A program made the translations under genes and the position numbers. Below are positions 21,636-35,588 of a stretch of 64,000 nt of DNA, in pieces. How positions within the stretch are numbered: position 1 is the first letter of the stretch; the number at the start of each line of letters is the position of its first letter. The notes under the pieces are model-generated. The model was not told the DNA's origin and made no database searches. It was given only the letters and a program-made list of their open reading frames with translations. Source of the DNA: Marchantia polymorpha subsp. ruderalis (lineage: Eukaryota; Streptophyta; Marchantiopsida; Marchantiales; Marchantiaceae). The DNA is taken from NCBI GenBank assembly GCA_037833965.1, contig AP031358.1, positions 15,632,001 through 15,696,000 of the forward strand. The letters run 5' to 3'.

Positions 21636-23847
21636 CCCTGAACCTCGAGATGCTGCTCTCTGGCTGTAGTATACACAAATCAATTCTCTGATCTAGCTAG
21701 CAGTAACTTCAACGCACTCGATATGTATTGGATTTTACACTCACGCTCCCACTCTCATTCTCAGCTCAAGTACCATCATTGAAAGGACTCGGATGCACAC
21801 AGCTGAAATGTCACCCTCCTAGCGGCCTCATGTTTAATTTTCTGAAGCGTGGACTTCTATCACCGCTGATAACTCCTCCGGCATCACTCGTTCATCCTAT
21901 CGATCCAAATCCCGGAAAGAATGAAGCTAATTTACGCTCAAGATTTGCGGTAGATCTTCTCATATGTACTTTTTCAATGTCTCAATATTTGGTTATACTT
22001 CTCATACAGTGGACAATTGCAATCAACAATCTGCAGACCGACTAGCGACCAGCGATTGTGTTGACTTCCTTCAGCTCGATTCTGTATGGTCGAACTGCCT
22101 TCTAGTGTTCGTTCTAGGACAAGTTCGAGTGAGAGGACTGGAGTTTAGCACGGGGTTTAAGAAACATTGCCACTCCTCTGTGGTTCTCGCTTCCTCGAAT
22201 TTCTGCCACAAGCGACACAAAGACGAGACACCTTTTGTCCTCGTCCATTAACTGTTACAGCCCGTAGTTATTAACCATCTGTGATTTAGCATTGGAGACG
22301 AATACTTTCCTTTCCAAGAATGACGTGGTGTAATGCATACGTACCACTGTGAGTCTATTGGGATCTAGCCCCTGGTTACCGTTTCCTCCTAGTGATGGGT
22401 TACTTGGCCCTCCGTTCTCGCGTAATATGCATCTCTAAAGTCCCTGACCCGACCTGCGGGCACATGTTGCTTGGAAATAGTGAAGATGGAAAGCATGCAG
22501 CAAAATACGAAAAGATTTTTAACAATACTTCAATTTATTGCTATCTTGAGCCAGCAACAGCTGTAGCTAGCAAATAAGTTCAGGTGTTCATCTGACGCAT
22601 CATTTAAATAATGTAACTGTTCGAGGTAATAGTGTGTAATCTCATCCGCGTACAGTCAGATGTTATGCCTGTCACCATTTACGCGTATGATTGTCATAAC
22701 GCATATTAAATTAAAGTACTTAGTAAGGCAATCTATTTCATCCATCATGGGGAACAGAAAGCTCAGATCAAACTCAGGAATCATAATCACTCTGAGCATT
22801 CCTTCAGGATCAATTAGCTTATCGTGATTGGCCGTGCTTTTTGCTAACCTATCCGTGTGAGTGTCACGACGATACTTGCGATCCTATTGCGATACTATAG
22901 ATCCGAATGCCTGCAAACGGTGGAACAGGAAGCCCACAGTGGACCAAGTCAACGTGACTGTGGATTTGACTGAAAGGAAATTCTCATTCTCATCCGCCCT
23001 GAATGAATGACAATCGGTTCTGAACTGACTGTTCAAAACCCCGCGTACAACCATGCATCTGTAAAAGGAAACTGACATGAATACTTGTCAGGTCGGTTTA
23101 CTTGTCCTACTCATCACCTGCATGCATCTGTTTTATATTGCAAGCATAGTAACTTTGGAACGAAATTTGCTCTCCACTCATTGTAATGTTGATCGTTAGT
23201 AATACACATGATGAAGCTTTTACAGTAATCTAATCGGGCAAAGTAGTTTCACATGTCAGACTTGAACAAGAGAGATTAAAGAAGATTGATTGTGCCGAGT
23301 CAAGACCTGCTTTATCTGCTTAAAAACATTCTGGAGCATTCAATTTTAAGGCGACAATGCGTCGCCTGGACTTTACTCGGTTAACCAACTTGCACAGCCA
23401 TCTATGGAACATAAATTTGTTTCGTAGCTGTGGGTCAGGTCGGCTCGAGATCAGAATCTTCGAAGATTGTGCCTGAGGATATCATCCGGCTGACTGAGTT
23501 CAAGGAGGGAGGGTACTCCGTCGGGCAGACAATAAGTTGTGCTTCTTCTGTAGCGTGACCCACATTTGCCACCAAGTTGTAGAAGGTGGTATCTGTCAGC
23601 CGATTAAAGTCCCGCTTCGAGAGACGGCGTTGAGGACCAAGGACCTACGATTTTGGTCGTCGTGGGAGTGGCTGGTAAGTCTGTTGCTCGATTGAACATT
23701 TAATGATCGACAGCAGGTGAGAGCAGATCGAAGGCCGGGCAGAATGTCAATCTAAGCTGAGCGTGGCACGTCGAGGAACTGAGGCTTGAGCGATTCAGTC
23801 ACCGCTGCATCAGCTGGAGCTCGACATCGAGTAATCGAGCTCCAGCC
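21636..23847. other. Region between the class-V enzyme gene and the ABCG gene
   Basis: The two genes are divergently transcribed from this 2.2-kb stretch, so it should hold both promoters. Short frames at 21.7-22.3 kb show no domain. The last 300 bases before the ABCG start are GC-richer and probably form its 5' UTR. No firm TATA box was chosen. Confidence 0.35.
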
Positions 23848-26800
23848 ATGGACGCCGGAGAGAAGCGTCGTGGTGTTGTGACAGATGATGAGCGCCTGGT
23901 CGCTCGATTATCGTGGAAAAACTTGTCCGCTTACATCGATAACGACGTGCGGATTCTTCATGACCTTTCAGGCTATGTTGAACCGGGACGCATCTGCGCT
24001 ATCATGGGCCCTTCTGGATCAGGGAAGTCCACTCTTCTCGATTCTCTTGCAGGTAATTTTTCGCGGACTTTGTAACATCGTTTGTTTCATGTTGGCTGGC
24101 TATAACCTTCGAACCTTTCTGACCAAACTTTTCGGTGGATTTTAGGAAGAATATCGAAGAATATCACGCTGACCGGGGATATCAGGCTCAATGGCAGGAG
24201 CACTCGAGTTTCTTATGGCACTGCGGTAAGTTGCAATTTCACAGCCATGGCTACAACATCCTGTCGCCTCACTCTCACCCTCATGAGTTTGTCCGGGTTG
24301 ATATTATTCAGTCTGTGGAGCCAAGAGTCCATGATATTTGAAGTCACTGGTGCTTGAACTGAGAACTTTATCGAATCGTTTCATTATTATAAATGCGTGT
24401 TATGTTCTACTCTCTCAAGTCCACCATGTCAATCGCAGTTGAATTCCTCTTGAGCCGGAGACTGTCTCGTTGGTTTTCTATGTTCACTTCTCGATCGTCG
24501 TTCCATGTGTCTCAGAACCAACATCTGGAGGCTTACAGATGGTGCGACCCTCTAATATTTTCCGTCCCACGGATTGGCTATAACAGGCGTACCTTGCACA
24601 AGAATGTGACCTCTTGGGGACGCTGACAGTCAAGGAAACTATATACTATTCGGCCAAGCTGAGACTTCCAAGCAGTACAACTACGAAAGACATGGATCGT
24701 ATCGTAAAGAGCACTATCGAGGAAGTAGGTCTGCAAGACTCCATCAATACTCCGATCGGAAACTGGCATCAGAGAGGTCTGAGTGGTGGTGAGAAGAGAA
24801 GGGTGAGTATCGCAATCGCTCTACTCACCCGGCCTCGGCTCCTGTTCCTCGACGAACCTACGAGTGGATTAGACAGGTACTATCACCGCTCAATGACCTC
24901 GGTTGTGGGATCACTCGATTTTGCGATGAAACTTGTTTTGACGCACTTTTGCTTGTGGATTCCAGTGCCTCTTCGTTCCACGTTGTGAGCACGCTGAGAA
25001 ATTTGGCCCACGATGGACGCACCGTGCTGTGTTCGATACATCAACCGAGCAGCCAGGTCTTTCAGCTATTTGACATCCTCTGCTTGCTCTCCGGTGGCAA
25101 ACAAATATACTTCGGAGATCTGCCGGGCTCACTCACGGTCAGTTGCCCGCAAACCGTCAGGACTAGTCGACTGCTACGTTCTCAAAAAATGTCATAGTTG
25201 GCAGTCACAGCATTTGAAATTGTGTGGAATTCTCCACGGGGACCAGCCATATCTAGTCTATAACTCCAAGCCATCTGGATTGCCAAAGTCGATATGCTTG
25301 CTGGCTTCGCTCAAAGTCTCACACCCATCCCTTTGCGATTCCCGCAGTTTTTCAAGGAGGCTGGCTACCCTTGCCCATCGCTGCAGAACCCAGCTGATCA
25401 TTATCTTCTATGCGTCAACTCCGACTTCGACAAAGTTCAAAAGTCTTTGCAAACTATCCTCGAGCACCGCAAAGAAGAGGGGCATGCATTCGACGAAGAA
25501 GAAGCAGTGGCCCATGTCCCACAGTTCGAGAGCGTGGCAGCAGTAGTCAGAAGCTTGACACATGCATACTCCGAATCACAAAACAAGCTCGAAGTAGAAT
25601 CGCACATTCAGGAAATGAATAAAGCGGTCCGTAGCAGACTCGGATCACTCCTCTGGACAGGCTGAGGCTCAGCTGATATTGCTCTGATTGGATGCACGGG
25701 TGGTTTTGCACTTCAGTGTCACGGAATACAGATTAATAGTTGGTACTTGCAATGTGATTTCAGGAAGGACCATTGCTGAGTTCCAGTGGCAGTGAGGCCA
25801 ACTTCTTCACGCAGGTTTATACGCTGACCATGAGATCATTCACGAATATGAACCGGGATTTCGGATACTACTGGCTGAGGCTGGGGATGTACATCGTGCT
25901 CACCTTAGCTATTGGTACCATATTCTTCAAAGCAGGATACTCATACACTGCGATCGCGGTGCGTCTCGGATCTCGATAATCACGTTCGCAATGTCTGCAA
26001 GCTTTGAAATCACCTGTTTTCAAGGACTGACACGCCATGCGTCTGCAGGCCCGAGCTGCTTGCGTGTCATTTGTAGTCGCCTTCCTCACGTTCATGTCGG
26101 TCGGAGGTTTTCCGTCGTTTATCGAAGATATGAAGGTATGTCTAGTTACAGCTTACGAGCTTTGAGGATGCATCTCTTTTACTTGTGCACGCACTCGGAG
26201 GATGGGCATATGCTGAGGAGAAAAAAATTTTAAATGCTTTGCAGGTATTCACGATGGAGAGATTGAATGGACACTACGGCGTGGCTGCGTTCGTGTTAGG
26301 AAACACTCTTTCGTCGGTTCCCTTTCTGCTCCTGATTTCGCTCATTTCCACGGTCATTGTCTACTTCCTCGTGGACCTACACCATGGCGCAGAATACTTC
26401 TTCTACTTCGTCCTGTCACTGTTTTCCTGCCTTCTGGTCGTGGAGAGTCTCATGATGGCCATTGCAAGCCTGGTTCCCAATTTCCTGATGGGCATCATTA
26501 TCGGCGCCGGAATTCAGGTCCGATTCATAACCTGCACGCCCTCCACATTCAGCATTGCCAGTCATGTCACTATTGTCATTCTATGCGTGAACGTGATGAC
26601 TATCATCGATTAACGACGTGAAGCCAACACATCTTCTGGTACTGACAACAAATCAATTATGGCCTTGCAGGGCATGTTCATTCTCGTTGCAGGTTTCTAC
26701 AGACTCCCGGACGATCTACCTGATCCTGTCTGGCGCTACCCTATGTTCTATATAGCCTTCCATCCATACGCATTTCAGGTAAGGCGTCTGCTTTACAAGC

Positions 26801-27275
26801 TCATGATCTCGTTGCATACAGCCGAGGTCGATATCGAAGCTCCAGTTCTCAAGTACTGGATCATCGGAAGTTCTAAAAAAAATTGTATCAATATTCTTCT
26901 CTGCCGAGCGATTGATTGCTTTGCCTACTCGCTGATTCTTATCGTGAACTGCGGCAGGGAATGTTGCAAAACGATTTTACTGGCCTGACTTTCGAAAACA
27001 TCAACGGGCCCAACGAGCCGCGAGTCGCCAGCGATTATATTCTCAAAGAATTGTACCAAGTTTCGACGGGGCGAAGCAAATGGTGGAATCTGGCAATTCT
27101 TCTGCTGATGGCTGCACTCTATCGGATCATTTTCTACGTTCTTATCAGATTTGGAGAAACTACTCTTCCAGCGATTCGAGCGTGGGTTTCTAGAAAGCTG
27201 TATTTTAGCTCGCGTGCTGTACCTGCCAAAGACAGTATAATATCAGCGATGGAGAGTCCGATCAGAGGGTCATAG
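23848..27275 (+). CDS. ABCG-subfamily half-size transporter
   Basis: Ten exons join in frame at GT-AG sites: 23848-24052, 24146-24225, 24587-24876, 24966-25137, 25348-25626, 25764-25958, 26049-26135, 26245-26517, 26671-26778 and 26958-27275. They give 668 residues, normal for a plant half-transporter. The nucleotide-binding domain comes first: Walker [10 protein letters not shown] (about 54-62), signature LSGGEKRR (about 160), Walker [13 protein letters not shown] (about 181-192) and H-loop SIHQPSS. A linker [15 protein letters not shown] follows, the form typical of the plant cuticular-lipid WBC group (ABCG11/12-like). The membrane domain from about residue 343 has several hydrophobic spans, including [20 protein letters not shown], and the conserved [13 protein letters not shown]. 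By family, it would act as a homo- or heterodimer in the plasma membrane and export lipids or other hydrophobic compounds; the substrate is inference. All core ATPase motifs are intact. Confidence 0.93.
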
Positions 27276-28875
27276 CAGATTGAGTTTCACTGTGAAGTGT
27301 AGACTTCCTGTACATCGGAGTTAGACTAGTGCAATACGGTTGCAGATTGGGTAGGTCGGGGTTTGCTCGTTTTGCAGCAATTGAGAGAAATTGATCTCAG
27401 AGCCAAGTGGATTGTAAAAACTTTGTGAATGTCCACCGAGAAAGAAAATGTACAGCGGACGGGGTTTTTGCCCTGAATCTTGTATAGAGCCATAGAGCGG
27501 TGGTCCTGATTGGAATGGAGGTACATTTGAAAGAAAACATAGATTATATTTTCCTCACTTGAAGTTGTAAACTCATTCCATGCCCTGTTAATTTAGCAGA
27601 TAAAGTGCCGAACAGTAGGTTACAAATTTTTCAATTCTCTGACTTTATTATTGCCAGAATGTTATTGGCTTTAAAGATATTATTTTCGGCTTTCAACCCA
27701 TGTGAATTATCTCAATTTTTAAATAATTGTGACGAGAGGTGTAAGAGGTGTAAAGCATGAACATATTACTGCAATTGTCATGTATTGGATTGTGAAGTTT
27801 TCATATCTCATACTTTGTAATAATCATGTGTTCTCGAAAACTTCATCCATAATTTTCTTTTCTATTGTCTTACGGAAATTGGTTTAGGCATACGTACATG
27901 ATCATACTTACACGAATATGTAAATAAGGTTGACTGCATATTCTAATCAATTTCTAAAATTGATTTCTATTTTCAGGATAATATTAAAATTATTAAAAGC
28001 TCACCACAAAAAAAATATGTTTATTACGTGAGAGCAAGCACTTTCCATATTATTTCCACATTCAAATGAAAGTCAAAGACTATTATTATTCTATGGAAAA
28101 AGAAATAAATTTTAAATTGTTGAGCCAATAATGTAACTAAGTTACAAAAGTACCCACTCATGATTAAAGATTATTACATTTGGATCCCTCAATTGAACAG
28201 CAATCATCTAATCCATTCATTCATTTTTCAACCGTTATGATGTACAAACGAGACATAAACAGATCTAGATAATTTCATTTTAAGAAATGACATTATTTTA
28301 TAATATTCTGTATATGTCTTCAAGACGAGGTTATTTAATTGTGATAAATATTCAAAGCATTGAAGAGTTCTAAAGTTTGATCAATGTACTATAGATTTTG
28401 ATTAATTAATTTTAAGATTATCATCGTAATTAGAATGTATTTAACTCTAAAAATAATTTCGATTTTCTAGATGAATAAAATTTCATAGTTTTACACACAA
28501 AAAAAAAATTTAAAATTATAAATAAAAGTTATCAAAATCACTACAATCACAAGTTAAGTTTGAAGCTAAAGTATAGTAATCATCAACTTCACAGATAAAT
28601 TCGAGATGAATATTAAACCCTGTAAGATTTGACATTCCATCACAACATCATTTTTATTAATGATAATATCAAATAAAATCTATGTCATCAACATCCTCCA
28701 TTGATATTTTCAATTATCAAGCAAGCGTGAACTTTTACTTGATTTGCTCATCAATTGAAAATCAAACCAAAAATACCATCGTGACTAGGGTTCCGATTAC
28801 AGTTGGAGGAAAAAGATGATTTGCATGCTATGCGCCATCTCATCATTGCACGGATCCCTCTTCAACGATTCAATA
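27276..28875. other. AT-rich intergenic region, no supported gene
   Basis: Contains the 3' flank of the ABCG gene. Beyond about 27.6 kb the sequence is strongly AT-rich with only very short frames. Confidence 0.35.
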
Positions 28876-28961
28876 TCCGACCTGCCGGATTCGAACCAGC
28901 GACCTAGAAATGACAGCGTGAATACTACAGTCTCCCGCTCTACCAACTGAGCTAAGGTCGG
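28876..28961 (-). tRNA. tRNA-Tyr (anticodon GTA) with 13-nt intron
   Basis: All arms fold. The acceptor stem CCGACCT pairs with AGGTCGG (28955-28961 with 28877-28883) and A is the discriminator. The D arm is GCTC/GAGC with loop AGTTGGTA. The anticodon loop is CTGTAGA with GTA at 28926-28928. The T arm is GCTGG/CCGGC with loop TTCGAAT. A 13-nt intron lies at 28912-28924, directly 3' of position 37, which is the canonical place for tRNA-Tyr introns in plants. The mature body is 73 nt. The anticodon stem has two G-U pairs (GGAGA with TTTCT), slightly weak but acceptable. No CCA is encoded, as expected for a nuclear gene. Confidence 0.95.
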
Positions 28962-31900
28962 AACATGGACAAATCTCTACCCGTATGTACATAGAAAAAC
29001 ATATGTATCTCCAAAGCTTTTCAACAGTTTTTCTTGTAAGAGCGCTTTATTTCCACAGAAGTAAATTTTTTCATATGTAAAAGATAAGTATTTTAACACG
29101 AGTTTGACTGGAAGTATTTTATTGTGACTGCAACACTACTAGATCAGATAGGGTTGAGGTAAAACCGAAAACTTGAGTTGGGGTCGGGTAAAGTGCTGTA
29201 CCCCACCCGAAAATTAATAAAGTATCGACTGATCAAAGCTCAGGTGCAAGCCCTGCTGGTCCGTCCTCCATTCCTCTCGTGTCTGGCACACCTTCTCCTC
29301 CTCTCCTCGCATCGCCTGCGCACCCAGCTCGATACGGGCACCCACTCCCTTGTGCGTCTAGCTGGGCCGCGCTGCCCTAACTCTTCTGCTCCTGCCTCCT
29401 CAAAATATTCTCGTATCGCTTGCTCGTCAAGAAACTATTCGCAGCTCCAATTTCTCGATTTTCCCTTGCCGTTCCTCACGATAATGGATCCACCGGGTTG
29501 GGGCTGAAGGTCAAACCCGACCGAACCGATCGGAGCCGTAATCGTGACTTAACCTGCGAAGTAGATCAGTAAATTTTCAATTGGTGAAAAGTGTTACTAC
29601 TGATCAGATATGACAACGATCACAACACCTTTTGGCATTTAAAATAAACTTCAAGTCAAAATTTACGCCATCAATGCTCCATTGATATTCTCAACTTTCA
29701 AAAAACCATGCACATGAATTGATTACTCCATCACACAACGAATCAATCGAGATCGATCATGCCGATGTTGGCTACCGATGAATATTATAGTAATATTCTA
29801 GTATTCGGGTGCGAAGGAGACTCCTGATTGTTCGTGAAGGGATGTCATTAGTTTTTTAATGATCAGCATTATTTGCTCCCTCTCGCAATCAACACGAGAT
29901 GCCTAGGGCTTTTCTCTGTTCTGATGAAGCTATGGAGGGAAGACCAGATGATGCTGAACAGAGCATCATAAAATGTGGTACACGTTTACTTGACGATTCT
30001 CAACTATGATAAGCATCTGGTTCGAAGGTCAAACATTACAAGGGTCCAAGGAATTCACAACCTTTTGAAGAGGTCGTATATTAGCTGCAGTATTTATTAA
30101 TTGAGGGACTTCCTATTTGCATTAGGGGCAGACTAGGGCCACGCTTTTGTTTTTTTGCTAAGGCCACACTCGCCCGCTAATTACGCTAATTAATTGCCCT
30201 CTCGCTTTTGCTACTACCAAGCGCACTTTTGTCATTACGCAAAGCGGCTCCTCTCCTCGCCCCTCGAACCCTCTGGACTACGCTCTCATCTGCCTCGCGG
30301 ACAACCTCGGTTTAGCAGCTGGGTTTGAAGAGAGTCAATCAGTTGTTTGTATGTAACATATGTGACCGTAACAAAAATGGGTCCTAGTCTGGCCCTTTGC
30401 ATTATTCTTCATTAACTCCCGTGACATCCATTCACCAGTTCCAGCGGCCATAGGTTACGACTGATTCCTGAAACGGCAGCATCTATTTAGAGCACATTTC
30501 GGTCCGGAGCTTTTATAACTTGCTGTAACACTCAAGACCTGCTTCAACTCAGGACTCTGTATATTACCGGTCTTTCAGTTTAAAAATTTCCTTAATTAGC
30601 AATGCTTCATTGTTCGAACTCCTGTTCTTTCAGTTTAAAAATTTCCTTAATTAGCAATGCTTCATTGTTCGAACTCCTGTTCTGCTGCTACTTACGAAAA
30701 CCTTGTGATTTATTGTGTTTCCTTCTTCTAAGACAGGACGCTTGCAAAAAACTAAATTTCCTGTTACTGCGGATGCAGAATCGTCCATGTATATAAGCAC
30801 CGCCTCCGCAGGCAGAGGAGGAGGACACGTGAACCTTGTTCCTTGTCATTTGTCTTGCAATAAAGATGGTGCGAATTGTTTTTGTGCGGATTGCGAAGCA
30901 CTTTGAAAGTTGGTATTTACCAATTTCATGACTGCCTGATTCTTGCGATGGACTTGCGATGGTCTTCGAATGGCTCTCACAACCTCGTTGCTTATGGGTT
31001 CTTCTTGTATAAAATATTACGAGTTTCCTTCGTGTATTTCTTCTTACGTATAAAGAGAAGTCCGTTTTCTCCGATCACTACTACATTACAATTAATTTTA
31101 TCCGTAAAATCCTATTCTATATGCATGGTCACCGTAGTTTGTCACTAACTCACTAGGAACATCCATATTTATCGTCGAGTAAATAGTGCCACGTAAAAAT
31201 GAAAAATACGGGGATAATTTGAATATGATAGCGTATTCAAAAATTTCACCATGAGAGGTTGGCTATAAAGTAATCTAACTTGCCTCTTGTGTGAGTTGGT
31301 AATTTATGTATATCGTACCCATCTAATTCAATTAGAAGTAAATTGAATTCCGATATTATATTCAAACAATTAAATTGACATTTCACTTTCTTAAAATTAC
31401 TTTACTTCATGAGAAGCAATATACTTTGCAAGCTAAATCACTTTACGGTTAAGATTTGGTATTAGATAATGCATATATTGATTTAAAGTTGACAATATGA
31501 ATATGAATTTGAATTTGTCATATGTTTCAAATTTGATGAATCCTTTATTGTTAAAGGATTTTTTGATTATTATTTTGTTAAAAAAAAGATAGAACTGAAA
31601 TTTAGTTGATTCATATGCAGCTTTTTTTCTCAATGATTTTTTTTTAATGTATAATCTCTTCGTTTATACTATAAATAATCATTCTAGATTTAAAATTTAA
31701 ATTGAATTGCAATTAATTTCACAAAACACTAACATTGATTTTTTTTAATTTAATTTTTGTAGCTATATTTTATGATTAAATTGAAGAAAATATGATAAAT
31801 TTTTTAGTTTTTACAGTTAGATATTACTTATTTTTTAATTCTAATAAATTTGAATTTCTTTCCAATAAAGATCAAAAATACTTTTTATCTGCCTAATCCA

Positions 31901-33929
31901 ATTAAAAATTTACGTCAATTGTGAGATGTATAAAGTACACATTTTCAACAAAATATTTTTTTCAATATGTGTTGAACATAAAATTATATTTGATAAGATA
32001 TTTAAGATCAATTAAAAATAACACTTTTGGTAAATTTTTTAAAAAAAATTTCATATTATAATGTGCTACAATGTATAGTTTAAATTATCAATATGAGTGA
32101 TCAAAGGATCAAAATTGTGAAATATACTTTTCATAGCATTCCAGAAGTAAAAATTAATTTTAAAAATTGGACCTTTATATATGAGATAGTTGTTAAATGT
32201 TGTACAATTGCTAAATGAACAATGTTGAAGGAGGAAGGAAGGAGGGAGGATAATATTTAAACAGAATATTAGATGTAAATATCTAAATAAATATTTTATA
32301 ATTATACTCTCAAGCATCAGAATAAAACAATGTGCATGTGAAAACTTCAAAAAGTATAGAATGTTATGCACAACCAAACCAATAATTTGAATGAATAATT
32401 CATTTCTTATGACTATTTGACATTAAATTCAAAATTATATTTTTTTATAAGACTTAGGGTTTAAAAGCCAAAAGCATTGGATATATGAAACAACCACTTG
32501 ATTTGAATGTGAAATTTTTTTTTTTTTTACTTTTGATGATGAATACATTAATAGCGTTAATCGAGATGACATAAAACTCAAAAAATCAAATCATAGCTAA
32601 GACACGATATAACGCGGTTCATCCTCACGAGGAGAGTGCTACATACACGGATAACTCCGTGCGTTAGAGTTCTACTGAAAAAAACGTTCTGTAATACACA
32701 AATCCTGAGTTATAAATATTACACATACAGTCCATATTACACATGAGGCTATTCTTTAACCGAAGTTAGCCTGAACATATAATATATTTATGAACATTTC
32801 TAAATATTTTGGATACGTATGAATTTTTTTTATATGTAACAATGGTCATACTGCGCTATGACATCATATATCCTGTGAAGTGATACATACGAGCTAATTG
32901 TTATGATGTTTAGAATGATATAGTTTCTGCGAAAAAAACTTAAAAAGATATTTCACAATGGTATCGCAATAATAACGTTTAAATAAATAATCTTCTTTGG
33001 ATGTTTAAAGTTTTGAAACTGATGACGATTTATCTTAAAAGATGAGAAAAATTACGTTTCTTTTATAATATATGGAACTATAAACATACTATCTTTGTGC
33101 AGTTAGAGACAATATTAGATCCAAGTTATACGATTGTGTTGTTATATTACAACTTACGTGTAAATGTTGGAGCCGTGATTAGGATCGATTGCGGTCAGGA
33201 TATCCTGATCGAAATGTGTTATACCAGCGCTGATTGGGTAGGACAAGAACCATCACAAGAACCAAGTCAAAGAAAATGCAGGACGCTTGTTCGTATCGTA
33301 GTCGCATCACATTCACCCACCGTTGCTTTGACAGATGTTCTCGTATGTTCTAGCATACATCACTGGGTTCACAAGTTTTAGCCCGGTCACACGGCGACAT
33401 CTGGCCCGGACAAATCATCTGCCCCGCTGTACCAAGGGGCACAGACAAGACTCCTCGGCCGTTCTCATGACATGGTCAACCATCGGAACTTTACCACGTA
33501 GGTCCCAATCTACGCGGTTCAGAGCTTCGACGCCAAGTCATTGCCCAGCTCAGAGCGAGCGCCGACAGGTGGAACCGATGGAGGTCAGTGGGAGTTGCCA
33601 AGCAAGCGGGTACTTCGGGCTGTCGTCGGCCGACCGCCGAGAATTGCGACACACACACACCCACCACGAGCGTCGACGTTGCTGAGCTGTCACGTCGCGG
33701 CTTTCTTGCTCCGGACTCCCTTAAGGCCCGAGTGCTTTCCTCGTCGACGTCCCACTCACTCAATCATCCATTCTATTCATTCTATCGTTGTATACAAGTG
33801 TTGTTTACTTCTCTCGTGTAAATTCGATTTGCTGATTGGGAGTTCGCTTTTGGAATCTCGTCGTTCCTTTTTGAGTTTTTCGTAGATTGTGTGTGATTTT
33901 GAGGAAGTTCGGAGAAGTCTGTCGTCGGT
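28962..33929. other. Long intergenic region, mostly AT-rich
   Basis: A 109-codon frame at 29178-29507 sits in a GC-richer patch but shows no domain. A perfect 55-bp tandem duplication is listed separately at 30571. From 31.2 to 33.1 kb the sequence is extremely AT-rich and empty. From about 33.3 kb composition rises, and this probably holds the promoter and 5' UTR of the REF/SRPP gene. Confidence 0.35.
30571..30683. repeat. Perfect 55-bp tandem duplication
   Basis: Bases 30571-30625 (starting TCTTTCAGTTTAAAAATTTC) are repeated without change at 30626-30680, followed by three more matching bases (TCT). The perfect identity points to a recent replication-slippage or repair event. Confidence 0.9.
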
Positions 33930-35588
33930 ATGGGTGGAGAAATGTCGGACGATCACGATATGTCGGGCGAAACGTCGGGAGCAGGGTATGAGCAGGTAGG
34001 TGACAGATGTTGATTTCCTCTGGCTCAATTGGATGTGATGTGCTTTCTGCTCCAGTACAAAATTGAGAATCGTAGATAGTGTTTTTGAAGATTTTGAAGA
34101 CAAGGTTGTGGGTTGTCCGACAAGTTTCACGGACTTGTGTGGTTCGGGAAGGAGAATCAGTTTGGGAGGATGCTAGTTTCATCATAGTTGCGGGGGAGTT
34201 AACAGTGCTTCAAGAATTGGCAATTTGTTCGTGACAACAGAGTTGCGTCAGTTAGGGCTATTCTATAGGGCCTTCGTGGTCTAGCCAGTAGAGACTTCGG
34301 AAATCTCTACGTATCGTATCCAAGTAGAGATTGTTGATCTATTAGCTTGTAGATCACAGAGATGGCAAGATCCATATGCCATCGGTTCAGAGATAATTCT
34401 TAGTAGAATCCGTTGGTCGCAAAGATATGTTGGTGACATCTAGTAGCTCTTCGACGAAAGCAAGTTTACACTAATTTCTAGGACATCTTGGTAATCTGAA
34501 AGCCCTTGAAGGATCTGTCGAATGTTACATGGTCTCATCTACCGCGTTTTGTGACATCTTTCATATCGACTTCCTGACCGTGTGGTTTCAAGTTTGAATA
34601 CTTTAAGGACACTGTACGTGTTAGGGTACCTGTCTCTGAAAGGATTGCACATAGTCGTGGCTAATTCTGGAAATTTGATCTCGACTATAGTTCTCTGGGG
34701 GCGATGTTTCTTTCCATGTACTCTTAAGGCTGATTGCATTCACTTAGCAGGTTTGTCGGATTATCTTCACTAATCGTCAAGTTTTTTACTGCAGATTCCA
34801 GAAACAGATCTCAAGTATCTGGACTTTGTCCGAATAGCCGCGAAATATGGTACAGCCTTCGCTATGAATCTGTATGAGGTGGGAAAGGAGAACTCAGGCG
34901 CACTCAAGTCGAGGGTGGAGGAAGTTGAGGGAACTGTGAAGTCTGTTGTTGGACCGATAGTTGAGAAGGTTGATGGGAAGCCATATCAGATCCTACAATT
35001 TGTGGACAGAAGGGTATGATTTACGTTCTTTGCAATCGCTCCCGTTTGTTTTTCAATGTTTCAGTTTTGCTCCAGAAAGTAGACTTTATACATCAAATCA
35101 AACTCTCGAAAAGCTGTTTTTTTGCTTGTCGAGCTGTGTACTGCTGTCCTCCTAATTATACAAGGCCTAATTTATTCATATAATTTCTGCAGGTCGATGA
35201 TACAGTGCACTTGTTGGACGCTATTCTGCCCCAGTCGGTGAAGGAAAAGTCTTACCAAGCGACAGATGCTGCCAAGAACGTTGTAGGCTCTATCGTGAAT
35301 GACGTGCAAGAAAATGGAGTTTACAATACAGCACGAACTTACATTGCCCATTGTGAGCCGACCGCACAAGCTTACGGTAGTCAAGCATGGCGATCGGTGC
35401 AGTCATTGCCTATGGTTCCACAAGCACTTGGAACTGCACGCATGGGTGCTGAAAAGTTGAATCAAATTCTTCTGTCTTACCGTGATAGTCAGCTTCCTCT
35501 TTCCGCGTACGTCCCACTTTTACCTTTGAACTATCTGGACAACGACGGCGACGAACCAGCAGAGGAGCACCAGTTTAGGATTCGGTAA
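33930..35588 (+). CDS. REF/SRPP family (small rubber particle protein-like) protein
   Basis: Three exons join in phase 0: 33930-33995, 34795-35013 and 35193-35588, giving 226 residues. After an acidic, Met/Ser-rich N-terminal 22 residues comes the REF domain. It starts with DLKYLDFVRIAAKYG and continues with VEGTVKSVVGPIVEKV, LLDAILPQSVKE and a stretch typical of the family ending VPLLPLNYLDN. REF/SRPP proteins coat lipid droplets, and rubber particles in latex plants, by amphipathic helices. In other plants they are linked to stress tolerance and growth, which is known of the family and not shown here. No signal peptide or membrane span is present. The first intron is about 800 bp, common for a 5' intron. 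Length matches the family. Confidence 0.92.

Noticed and set aside
29178-29507. 109-codon plus-strand frame in a GC-richer patch
   Set aside because: No domain, no splice context and no start I could support (it opens at an alternative codon). It is flanked by GGGTCGGG/ACCCGACC-type low-complexity sequence.
34268-34350. Possible tRNA from GGCCTTCGTGGTCTAGCCAG
   Set aside because: No matching acceptor stem, no TTCGA T loop and no anticodon arm. It lies in the first intron of the REF/SRPP gene.
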